The position numbers and the translations under genes are program-made. A model generated the notes under the pieces. The model was given only the letters and a program-made list of their open reading frames with translations. It had not been told where the DNA came from and did not search any database. 39,384 bases of DNA from Streptomyces sp. G-G2 (GTDB lineage: Bacteria > Actinomycetota > Actinomycetes > Streptomycetales > Streptomycetaceae). The stretch covers positions 95,215-134,598 of the forward strand of contig NZ_JASISO010000019.1 of the NCBI RefSeq assembly GCF_030063135.1, given 5' to 3'. Every line of letters starts with the position of its first letter. Position 1 is the first letter of the stretch. Shown here piece by piece: positions 7,207 to 14,349 of this stretch.

Positions 7207-7968
7207 ATGGGTGCTGCCTTTATCGAAGAGCCCGGCGCCGAGGGCGCCGTACGCCGCCTCGCGGCCGAGGGCGTGACTCCGTGGCTGGAGGGCGTACCGG
7301 GCGTCGGACCGGAGCGGGTGCGGGAGTTCGCGGAGCGCCTCGGGGTGGTGAACCTGCTGTACGGGGGCCCGCGCCGGGCGGCCGTCATCGGCCCGGTGTG
7401 CGACGTACTGCTCCCGCTGGGCGGCCTGGTGGCGGCGACACCGCCGGGCGGCGCGAGCCCGTACGACGCGGCGCGGGCGCTGGTGTCGGCGGTGGCCCGG
7501 CCCAATCTGATCGTCGTACTGCCCGCCTCGGGGGAGGGGTTGGCGGCCGGTACGCGACTGCTCGGCGAGGGCATCGGGGTCACCTTCGGCCCGATGACGG
7601 GCCCCAGGACGTACGAGGGGGTCCTGGGAGCCTGGCTGGGCGGTCTGGAGCGAGCCCGGGAGCGCGGCCTTGACCTGGCGGCGCTCCCGGTGTTCGCCTC
7701 GCTGTGCGTGCGCGACCTGGGCCCGCTGGCCGTACCGACGGCGCGGCTGCTGTACGAGCGGTACGACCGGACGCTCGGCGGACCGCGCTGGCGGGACCTG
7801 GCCGCGGCGGGCGCCCGCCCGCACCGGCTGATGTGGACGGCCCTCGGCGACCGCGCCGAGGCCCTGCCGGGACTGATCGGCTGGGGCACGGCGGCGGCCC
7901 TGACCCTGCGCGCCCTGCAGGGCCTGCCGACGCTGCGCGGTGACACCCTGAGCCCGGCGCCGCGCTGA
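7207..7968 (+). CDS. Transaldolase-like protein lacking the Schiff-base lysine
   Basis: The 253-residue product follows the transaldolase pattern. GVTPWLEGV corresponds to the family's VSIWLDDLS. NLIVVLPASGEGLAAGTRLLGEGIGVTFGP corresponds to the NLMVKIPAT...EGISVNVTLIFS region. Near the C-terminus are ARLLYERYD and GARPHRLMWTALGD. True transaldolases form a Schiff base through the lysine in that strand; here the position is valine (V-V-L-P). The early aspartate is also changed (WLEG for WLDD), and the usual GVTTNPT segment is not visible. It is shorter than the typical 320-380 residues. ATG 7207 has no clear ribosome site. It probably keeps the barrel fold but not transaldolase activity, so a sugar-phosphate binding or structural role is possible. 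Confidence 0.7.
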   Translation: MGAAFIEEPGAEGAVRRLAAEGVTPWLEGVPGVGPERVREFAERLGVVNLLYGGPRRAAVIGPVCDVLLPLGGLVAATPPGGASPYDAARALVSAVARPNLIVVLPASGEGLAAGTRLLGEGIGVTFGPMTGPRTYEGVLGAWLGGLERARERGLDLAALPVFASLCVRDLGPLAVPTARLLYERYDRTLGGPRWRDLAAAGARPHRLMWTALGDRAEALPGLIGWGTAAALTLRALQGLPTLRGDTLSPAPR

Positions 7969-8009
7969 CCTGTAGTCACCCGCGCCCGCCCTGACCAGGG
8001 GCATCTCAC

Positions 8010-8038
8010 TTGACCACGATCACGGCGGAACCTAGGTT
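8010..8038 (+). promoter_or_regulatory. Promoter of the GAF/PucR regulator gene
   Basis: TTGACC (8010-8015) and TAGGTT (8033-8038) are separated by 17 bases. They match the vegetative Streptomyces promoter pattern (TTGACR, TAGRRT). Transcription would start near 8045, about 45 bases before the chosen start codon. Confidence 0.7.
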
Positions 8039-8088
8039 CGGACGGCTTGATTCGTACCGCTAACGTCGGGGGACGGGAGAACGGGCGC

Positions 8089-10182
8089 ATGAAACCAGCT
8101 GCTGTACCAGCGGGGCACGCCACCGGGGCCGAGGACACGGTGTCGGTACTCGCCGTGCTGGAGATGCTGGCCGGGGGCGCGCCCTCGGCCGACTTCGACG
8201 CGCTCCTGAGCGCGGGGCCGGGGGGCCGGGCGGGGCCCGCCCTGACCCGCGCCGTGGCCCTGGCCCACGTCATCCGTGGCCGCGCCGGACCCGGCGCCGT
8301 CTCACGACACCCCCACCCCACCCGGGCCCCCGGGGCGGAACCGGGCGCCGCCGGGCCCGCGGGAACGGCCCTCGTACGGGCGCGGGCAACGACCGCGGCA
8401 CGGGCTGGGGCACCAGCCCATGACGCGGCCCCGGTCATGGCCGCGCACGCGTCCGACGGGCAGGCCGCCTTCGCCGCGGTCGTCGACACCGCGCACGACC
8501 TGACCTCCGCCTACGACCTCGACACCCTGCTCCGCGTGATCACGCGGCGCTGCCGCAGGCTGCTCGGGCTCGACCTGGTGTGCCTCGCCTTCACCCGGGC
8601 CGACGGGAGTGCGTACCCGCACCTCTCCGACGGCGGCGGCGCCGGTTACGACGCCGGGCTCCGGCTCGGTCCCGGCGAGGGCCTCGGCGCGCTCGTCCGC
8701 GAACGCCGCGCCCCCGTGTGGAGCGCGGACTACCTGAACGACGCCGCCTTCACGCACTCTCCCGGCGTGGACACCGTGATCCGCGCCGAGGGCGTGCGCG
8801 GGGTCGTCGCCGTCCCGCTCCGGCACAGCGACGGCATCCTCGGCGTGCTCTACGGCGCCGACCGGCGGGCGCGTTCCTTCACCGCCGCCGAGGTCGCCAC
8901 CCTGGCGTCGCTGGCCGACCTGGCCGCCGTCGCCATCGAGAGGGCCCGGCTGCTGGAGCGGGCCCGCGCCGAGGCGTCCGAGCTGGAACGGTTCGGGTCC
9001 GCCGCCGACGCGACCCTGACCCGGGTGCGGTACCTGTGGGACTGCCACGGCCGCCTGGCCCGCCTCGTGCTGGACGGCGCGGGCCTGGACACCCTCGCCC
9101 GGACCACCGGGGACGCCCTGGACGGCGTACTCCAGATCCGCGACCCCGGCGGGCGCCCGCTGACCAGTGCCCGCGGGCCCGCCGGGCTGGACGAGGCCGC
9201 CGTCACCCGGGGCGCCCTGCACGCCTGTACCGCGCGCCGCCCGGTCCGGCTGCCCGGCGAGGTGTGGGTGGCCCCCGTCACCGCGGGCGCCGAGGACCTC
9301 GGGTTCCTGGTGCTGCACGCCGCCGAGCCCCTCACCGAGGAGGACGTTCGGCTGCTGGAGCTGGCGGCCCTGTCAGTGGCCTCCCTCATCCTGATCCAGC
9401 GGGGCACGGCCGCCGCCGAGGGCCCCGTGCACGACGAGCTGCTCCAGGAACTGCTGGACCGCCCGCACCACTCCTCCGACCCGCACCTGTGCGAACGCAC
9501 CCGGCGCCTGGGCATCGACCTCGACGTGCCGCACGTGGTGGTCGTGGTCCGGCCGGAGGGCGGGGAGCTGGGCCGCGCCGTGGCCTGGGCGAGTTCGTAC
9601 GCCTACCGGCTCGGCGGCCTCAAGGGCGTGCGGCGCGGCAGCATCGTGCTGCTGCTGCCCGGCGACGACCCCTCCGAGGCGGCCCGCCAGGTCTCGGCCG
9701 AGGTCACCCCGCTGCTCGGGCACCCGGTCTCCACGGGCGCGGCGGGCCCGGCGAAGGGCGCCGCCGCCGTGGCCGGTGTGTACGAGGAGGCCGCGCGCTG
9801 CCTGGACGCGCTGACCGCCCTCGACGGGGTCGGGGGCACCGCCTCCCTGCGCGAACTCGGCTTCCTGGGCCTGCTGCTGTCGGCGGACCACGACGTGGAC
9901 GCCTTCATCGGCCAGGCCATCGGCCCGGTCCTGGAGTACGACGCGGCCCGCTTCACCGAGCTGACCCGCACCCTGGAGGCGTACTTCGAGTCGGGCGGCA
10001 GCCCCACGCACGCCGCCGAGGCCCTGCACGTCCACACCAACACGGTGTCGCGGCGGCTGGAGCGGATCGCCGAACTCCTCGGCGAGGGCTGGCAGAAGCC
10101 CGCCCAGGCGCTGGAGATCCAGATGGCGCTGCGGCTGCGCCGCACCCGCGAGGTCCTCGTCCGCACCCGGCCCCGGACGTAG
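8089..10182 (+). CDS. GAF-domain PucR/CdaR-type transcriptional regulator
   Basis: This 697-residue cytoplasmic regulator has a GAF sensor domain at about residues 140-290 (AYDLDTLLRVITRRCRRLLGLDLVCLAFTRADG and GVVAVPLRHSDGILGVLYGADR). A middle region follows, with a second weak sensor-like part. The C-terminal PucR helix-turn-helix reads TLEAYFESGGSPTHAAEALHV then HTNTVSRRLERIAELLG. ATG 8089 has GGGAGA eight bases upstream; a TTG at 8047 would add 14 residues but lies almost on the promoter. About residues 65-115 are a Pro/Ala/Arg-rich linker. Relatives control catabolic or secondary-metabolism genes in response to small molecules; the ligand here is unknown. It converges on the hydrolase-barstar gene. 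Confidence 0.88.
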   Translation: MKPAAVPAGHATGAEDTVSVLAVLEMLAGGAPSADFDALLSAGPGGRAGPALTRAVALAHVIRGRAGPGAVSRHPHPTRAPGAEPGAAGPAGTALVRARATTAARAGAPAHDAAPVMAAHASDGQAAFAAVVDTAHDLTSAYDLDTLLRVITRRCRRLLGLDLVCLAFTRADGSAYPHLSDGGGAGYDAGLRLGPGEGLGALVRERRAPVWSADYLNDAAFTHSPGVDTVIRAEGVRGVVAVPLRHSDGILGVLYGADRRARSFTAAEVATLASLADLAAVAIERARLLERARAEASELERFGSAADATLTRVRYLWDCHGRLARLVLDGAGLDTLARTTGDALDGVLQIRDPGGRPLTSARGPAGLDEAAVTRGALHACTARRPVRLPGEVWVAPVTAGAEDLGFLVLHAAEPLTEEDVRLLELAALSVASLILIQRGTAAAEGPVHDELLQELLDRPHHSSDPHLCERTRRLGIDLDVPHVVVVVRPEGGELGRAVAWASSYAYRLGGLKGVRRGSIVLLLPGDDPSEAARQVSAEVTPLLGHPVSTGAAGPAKGAAAVAGVYEEAARCLDALTALDGVGGTASLRELGFLGLLLSADHDVDAFIGQAIGPVLEYDAARFTELTRTLEAYFESGGSPTHAAEALHVHTNTVSRRLERIAELLGEGWQKPAQALEIQMALRLRRTREVLVRTRPRT

Positions 10183-10223
10183 GCCCCCGACGAAGGCCGC
10201 CGTGCGTGCGGGTCGCCGGGCCC

Positions 10224-11384
10224 TCAGCGCAGCCGGAGCGCCCCCGGAACCTGCCCTTCCGTGATCTCGGTCAGCCAGTCGAAGACCGTCGGCCCCTCCC
10301 CGCGCCGCGCGGCCGCCAGTTCGGTGGCGACCCGCTCGCGGTGCGTGGGGTGGCAGCGGCCCAGCCGCAGTTCGAGCTGCCGGGCCGTCTCGGCGTGCCC
10401 GAGCCGCTCCCGGGACAGCTCGTGGTCGTACCAGTCGATGCGGAAGTCGCCGTCGTCCGGCGTGCCGAAGCCGCCGCCCAGGCAGTCGTTGAAGGCGTCG
10501 AGATTGCCGCCGAAGTACCCGCCCGGGCCGCCCACCGCCTCGCCGATCTCCCGCCAGAAGTCCTCCAGCGTGTGGATCCGCCGCCCGTCCAGCGCGTACA
10601 CCGCCGCGTCCAGCGCGGCCCGGGCGGCCTCCGCGAACCCATCGGCGTTGTCCAGCATCACGTTGTGCCCGCAGGCCGGGAGCGCCACGACGGACACCCC
10701 GGCCGCCTCCAGCTCCGCCGCCCCCGCGAGCGCGCCGTCCTCGGCCGGGTACAGGAAGGTGCGCGGGATCCGCAGCCCCACCAGCAACTCCCGCATCGTG
10801 GGCGTGGTCCCGGCCGCGAGGTGGACGGCGCTGCGGTGCAGGGCCGTCCGCCCGGCCAGCCGCATCGTGGACCACCAGTCCGGCCCGACGCGGTCGCGCA
10901 CCTCGGCCCAGCCGCCCGCCAGGAAGTCCTCCTCCGAGTAGGAGGCGAGCCCGCTGCTCCCGGCCGGGACCGGCGCGCCCGGCGCGGGCGCCTCGATCGG
11001 GTCGAGGTTCGCGTCGACGAGGACCAGCCGGGAGACCAGCTCCGGATGGCGGTGGGCCAGCACGATCGCCACCGCGCCCCCCATGCTGTGCGCGATCAGT
11101 TCGGCCCCCCGGGCCCCCGCGGCGACGAGGGCGGCGGCCACCGCGTCGGCGTGCGCCTCCAGGGAGTACGGGAAGTCCTCGGGCCGGTCGCTGTGCCCGT
11201 GCCCCAGCAGGTCCAGCAGCAGCGAGCGCCGCCCGGCCAGCAGGGGGTGCGTGGCGCTCGCCGCGAAGTAGGCGGGCGAGGTGGCCCCGAGCCCGTGCAG
11301 GTACACGCGGGCCGGTTCCACCCCGGCCAGCTCGACCCACCGGATCCGGTCACCCGCCGCGGTGACGGCAGCGCTCAGCACCAT
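10224..11384 (-). CDS. Alpha/beta hydrolase fused to a barstar-like domain
   Basis: The 386-residue product has two parts in one uninterrupted frame. Residues 1 to about 260 are an alpha/beta hydrolase with HGLG oxyanion loop, nucleophile Ser100 in AHSMGG, likely acid Asp216 and His240 in CGHNVML. Residues from about 263 resemble barstar, the inhibitor of barnase-type RNases: LDGRRIHTLEDFWREIGEA, then GGYFGGNLDAFNDCL, which matches the family's YYGxNLDALxDCL core. A further tail of about 60 residues follows. The start ATG 11384 is well placed after a hairpin. No barnase-like RNase is visible nearby. The barstar part could inhibit an unseen nuclease or serve as a protein-binding module. Both domain calls are from motifs; the function of the fusion is unknown. 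Confidence 0.8.
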   Translation of the reverse strand: MVLSAAVTAAGDRIRWVELAGVEPARVYLHGLGATSPAYFAASATHPLLAGRRSLLLDLLGHGHSDRPEDFPYSLEAHADAVAAALVAAGARGAELIAHSMGGAVAIVLAHRHPELVSRLVLVDANLDPIEAPAPGAPVPAGSSGLASYSEEDFLAGGWAEVRDRVGPDWWSTMRLAGRTALHRSAVHLAAGTTPTMRELLVGLRIPRTFLYPAEDGALAGAAELEAAGVSVVALPACGHNVMLDNADGFAEAARAALDAAVYALDGRRIHTLEDFWREIGEAVGGPGGYFGGNLDAFNDCLGGGFGTPDDGDFRIDWYDHELSRERLGHAETARQLELRLGRCHPTHRERVATELAAARRGEGPTVFDWLTEITEGQVPGALRLR

Positions 11385-11426
11385 GAACCCCCGTTGCTCT
11401 CGCGATCTGTGCGGCAGACCCCCTGC

Positions 11427-11445
11427 CCGTCCGTCAGACGGACGG
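11427..11445 (-). terminator. Hairpin with GACGGAC repeats
   Basis: CCGTCCGT (11427-11434) and ACGGACGG (11438-11445) form an 8-bp stem with a three-base loop. Another GACGGAC copy follows at 11449-11455. It lies between the IS701-like gene and the hydrolase-barstar gene, both on the minus strand. It could end the first transcript or serve as an operator for the second. Confidence 0.45.
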
Positions 11446-11463
11446 ACAGACGGACCCTAGCCT

Positions 11464-12765
11464 TTAGACGAGCTCCCGCCCGACCGGCATCCCGGTCTCG
11501 GAGAGGCAGCGCGCCGCGTGCGCCACCGACGCCATCGTCACGTGCCGGTGCCAGCCCGGCAGTGAGCGCCCCGCGAAGTCCCGCAGCCCGACCTCCTGCA
11601 CGCTGCGCGCCGCGCTCGCCGACACCCGCCGCGCCTGCTTCGTCATCCGCAGCAGCACCGCCGGGGTCACCGGCACGGGGCGGGCCAGGTCCGTCACCCA
11701 CAGCTGCGTGGGCGCGCTGCGCGCGTCGGTCCACTCGCCGAGCAGGGTCAGGTGGCGCCGCCGCGCGGGCGAGGGGTCCGGCATCATCACGCGCACCGCG
11801 GCCACCAGCGAGGTCCGCCGCTGCCCCGGGTACAGCGGGTCGGCCCATTCGACCGGGGTCCGCAGCGCCCGTACGTTCTGCAGCACGTCCCGCGCGGTCA
11901 GCGTGCCCGCGCCGTGCCCGGGCAGCGCCGGGTCGGTCACCAGCAGCCGGGTGGCGGGGGAGATCCGGGCCAGCACCGGCAGCTTCGCGTCGGCGAAACG
12001 GTTCATCGTGGAGCGGGTCCCGATCCCCGGGATGTCCAGCAGCACCGGCCGGTGCGGCACCCCGACCTGCCGTACGGCGTCCAGCACCCCGGTGACCGCG
12101 CACTCCTCGTACGTCTCCCCGGGCCGCTCGCCCGCGCCCGCGCCCGCGGCCGTGGCGCCCGCGTCGTCCGGGTGACCGGAGTGCTCCGGGTGGTCGGCGT
12201 GCTCGTCCTCCGGCAGGTACAGCCGCCACCCCACCGGGGTGACCACCTCGGCCGAGGTGAACCAGATCCCGAAGGCCTGCTGGCCCCGGAACATCTGCCC
12301 CCGGGTCGGGTCGTACTGCCGCCCGACCCCGACCGAGTGCTCCCCGCCCTTGGGGATCGCCATCGGCTGGGCCACCCACGCGCTGAGCGGGGAGGACTGC
12401 TCCAGGTACTGCGACAGCGCGGTCCGGATCGGCTGCCAGTCCCAGGTGGAACCGGCGATGAAGTGGTGCAGGCTCTGCTCGGCGGCGGCCCCGCCGACCT
12501 GCTGGGCGATGTTGCGGATCGACTTGCGGCCCGGGGTGGCGAGCAGCCCGCGTACGTACTGCAGGCCCTTCTCCCGCTGGTCCCGGCGCCGCATCGAGCC
12601 GAAGACCGCCTCGCAGAGGTCCGCGGCCGCCTCGTGGACCGCCTCGTGGGCGGTTCCGTGCGCGGCCTCGTACGCGGCTCCGCCGGGCTGCTCGCGCCCG
12701 CCGGGACCGAACCGGCTCCGCGGCCGGCTCTGGACATGACTCCTGTGGATGGTGGTGGTCGTCAC
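11464..12765 (-). CDS. IS701-type transposase-derived protein, catalytic residues lost
   Basis: The 433-residue product has the length and landmarks of IS701-family transposases: an N-terminal region with YVRGLLATPGRKSIRNIAQ and QSLHHFIAGSTWDW, then PKGGEHSVGVGRQY, WRLYLPED, and a C-terminal WHRHVTMASVAHAARCL. In active members the first catalytic aspartate sits in a (V/L)DDT block before PK.G.HSVGV; here that block reads VAQPMAI. The glutamate usually found in the YEGRSW-like block is replaced in DFAGRS. Transposition is therefore unlikely. No terminal inverted repeats are apparent around the gene. GTG 12765 follows AGGGGGA; longer frames upstream have no coding character. It may be a domesticated DNA-binding protein. 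Confidence 0.75.
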   Translation of the reverse strand: MTTTTIHRSHVQSRPRSRFGPGGREQPGGAAYEAAHGTAHEAVHEAAADLCEAVFGSMRRRDQREKGLQYVRGLLATPGRKSIRNIAQQVGGAAAEQSLHHFIAGSTWDWQPIRTALSQYLEQSSPLSAWVAQPMAIPKGGEHSVGVGRQYDPTRGQMFRGQQAFGIWFTSAEVVTPVGWRLYLPEDEHADHPEHSGHPDDAGATAAGAGAGERPGETYEECAVTGVLDAVRQVGVPHRPVLLDIPGIGTRSTMNRFADAKLPVLARISPATRLLVTDPALPGHGAGTLTARDVLQNVRALRTPVEWADPLYPGQRRTSLVAAVRVMMPDPSPARRRHLTLLGEWTDARSAPTQLWVTDLARPVPVTPAVLLRMTKQARRVSASAARSVQEVGLRDFAGRSLPGWHRHVTMASVAHAARCLSETGMPVGRELV

Positions 12766-12779
12766 GGTCTTCCCCCTAA

Positions 12780-12792
12780 GTCGACTGTCGAC
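12780..12792. promoter_or_regulatory. GTCGAC-T-GTCGAC palindrome
   Basis: Two GTCGAC hexamers separated by one base form a 13-bp palindrome 15 bases before the start of the IS701-like gene, in the divergent gap to the DUF3151 gene. It may be an operator. The remainder of the 143-base gap shows only GC-rich sequence. Confidence 0.3.
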
Positions 12793-12908
12793 GTACCTCC
12801 CACGGTCCGGTGCGGCGCCCCGCGCGGGGGAGGTGGGCCGGGCACACACCTGGCCGCCGGGGTGGTGGGCCCCCCACCACCGGCCCGCGAGTACCGCAGA
12901 CTGGGGCC

Positions 12909-13322
12909 ATGTCGATTCACGAGAACCTGCTCGGCGGCCCTGCCCCGACCCACCTGCCCGACGACCCCGAGCCGCGCGAGGCCCTCGCGGCGGGCACCGA
13001 CCCGGCCGAGGTGGCCGCGAAGTACCCGACCTCCTCACTCGCCTGGGCGCGCCTGGCGGACGACGCGTTCGAGGCGGGGCAGCCCGTCGCGTCGTACGCC
13101 TACGCCCGTACCGGCTACCACCGCGGCCTGGACTCCCTGCGCCGCTCCGGCTGGAAGGGCCACGGCCCGGTGCCGTGGGAGCACGAGCCGAACCGCGGCT
13201 TCCTGCGCGCCCTGCACGCCCTCGCGCGCGCCGCGCACGCGATCGGTGAGGACGCGGAGTACGAGCGCTGCGCGACCTTCCTGCGCGACTCGTCGGCGAC
13301 GGCTGCCGACACCCTGGGCTGA
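12909..13322 (+). CDS. DUF3151 family protein
   Basis: This small soluble protein of 137 residues matches the actinobacterial DUF3151 family: MSIHENLLGGPAPTHLPDD, SSLAWARLADDAFEAGQ, VASYAYARTGYHRGLDSLRRSGWKG, and VPWEHEPNRGFLRALHALARAA. Its alpha-helical, TPR-like look suggests protein binding, but its function is unknown. ATG 12909 is the natural start; the ribosome site is weak. In other actinobacteria this family lies between fba and purA, so its separation from fba by about 11.7 kb here points to an insertion. Confidence 0.88.
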   Translation: MSIHENLLGGPAPTHLPDDPEPREALAAGTDPAEVAAKYPTSSLAWARLADDAFEAGQPVASYAYARTGYHRGLDSLRRSGWKGHGPVPWEHEPNRGFLRALHALARAAHAIGEDAEYERCATFLRDSSATAADTLG

Positions 13323-13366
13323 GCCGCCTCCGTCCCGCGTGAGGTCCACGGGAACCGCCGGGGCGG

Positions 13367-13420
13367 GAGTGACGGTCGTCACTCTCCACTGGCGGGCCCC
13401 GTGGGGCCCCGGTTTATGAT
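13367..13420. promoter_or_regulatory. Inverted repeats and -10 box before the kynurenine genes
   Basis: GAGTGACG (13367-13374) and CGTCACTC (13377-13384) form a perfect inverted repeat with a two-base centre. A second palindrome, GGGCCC-CGTG-GGGCCC, spans 13394-13409, and TATGAT (13415-13420) is a good -10 box. The arrangement suggests a regulated promoter for the tryptophan dioxygenase operon; the second palindrome may instead be part of a terminator for the DUF3151 gene. Confidence 0.5.
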
Positions 13421-13500
13421 GCGAGCAGGGGACCGGAGCTCCACTCACCCAGCAGGAAGGGGCGGACCGCTACCCGGAAGTTCATATCGAGGAGACAGCG

Positions 13501-14349
13501 ATGTCGGAATCCCTTGATGCCTCCGGAGTGGGCGGTTCGGAAACCCCGAACCTCGACTTCGCGGGCACGACCCCCTACGAGGACTACGTCCAGGCGGACG
13601 TCCTCACCCACCTCCAGCACCTGCGCTCCGACGACCCGGGCGAGATGGTCTTCCTGGTCACCACCCAGGTCATGGAGCTGTGGTTCACGGTCATCGTGCA
13701 CGAGTGGGAGACGGCGGCCCGCGCCCTGCGCGAGGACGACGTACCCGTCGCGATGGATGCGCTGAAACGTTCACTCCGCGAGCTGGAAGCCCTCAACGCC
13801 TCCTGGCGGCCCCTCGCACAGCTCACCCCGGGCCAGTTCAACGCCTATCGCGGCGCGCTCGGCGAGGGCTCCGGCTTCCAGTCCGCGATGTACCGCCGGA
13901 TGGAGTTCCTCCTCGGCGAGAAGTCCGCGTCGATGCTGGTCCCGCACCGCGGCGCGCCGCGCGTCCACGCCGAGCTGGAGAAGGCCCTGGCCGAGCCCAG
14001 CCTCTACGACGAGGTGCTGCGCCTGCTCTCCCGGCGCGGCCTGCGGATCCCGGCGTCGGTCCTCGGCCGCGACCTGACCCTGCGCTACGAGCCCTCCGCG
14101 GCGGTGGAGGAGGTCTGGACCGAGCTGTACGCCGCCCCGGACACGCACACCGACCTGCACCGCCTCGGCGAGGTCCTGACGGACGTCGCGGAACTGGTCT
14201 GGCGCTGGCGCAACGACCACCTGGTCGCCACCCGCCGCGCGATGGGCGCGAAGACGGGCACGGGCGGCTCGGCCGGCGTGACCTGGCTGGAGAAGCGCGC
14301 GACGAAGAACGTCTTCCCGGAACTCTGGACGGCCCGCAGCCATGTCTGA
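13501..14349 (+). CDS. kynA: Tryptophan 2,3-dioxygenase
   Basis: This heme enzyme opens the indole ring of L-tryptophan with oxygen to give N-formylkynurenine, the first step of the kynurenine pathway. The 282-residue product matches bacterial TDO: TPYEDYVQADVLTHLQHL, the helix with VTTQVMELWFTVIVHEW (which should carry substrate-pocket residues), and the FNAYRGALGEGSGFQSAMYR block, where the arginine contacts the tryptophan carboxylate. ATG 13501 has GAGGAG seven to eight bases upstream. It overlaps kynureninase by eight bases, so the two are translated together. The presence of inverted repeats upstream suggests control by an unidentified regulator. Confidence 0.95.
   Translation: MSESLDASGVGGSETPNLDFAGTTPYEDYVQADVLTHLQHLRSDDPGEMVFLVTTQVMELWFTVIVHEWETAARALREDDVPVAMDALKRSLRELEALNASWRPLAQLTPGQFNAYRGALGEGSGFQSAMYRRMEFLLGEKSASMLVPHRGAPRVHAELEKALAEPSLYDEVLRLLSRRGLRIPASVLGRDLTLRYEPSAAVEEVWTELYAAPDTHTDLHRLGEVLTDVAELVWRWRNDHLVATRRAMGAKTGTGGSAGVTWLEKRATKNVFPELWTARSHV

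Noticed and set aside
9373..11340. Long minus-strand frame overlapping the PucR gene end and the hydrolase-barstar gene
   Set aside because: It lies in a different frame from the hydrolase and has repeat-like Gly/Arg/Ala sequence.
8580..12095. A very long plus-strand open frame (over 1,100 codons) across the PucR and hydrolase genes
   Set aside because: It is extremely Arg/Pro/Gly/Ala-rich with no domain, and runs over two well-supported genes. It is a product of high GC content.
11464..12765. A currently mobile IS701 element
   Set aside because: Catalytic residues are missing and no terminal inverted repeats or target duplications are visible.
12766..13389. Upstream extension of the IS701-like protein to a start at 13389
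   Set aside because: The added 208 residues are antisense to the DUF3151 gene and lack coding character; GTG 12765 has a ribosome site.
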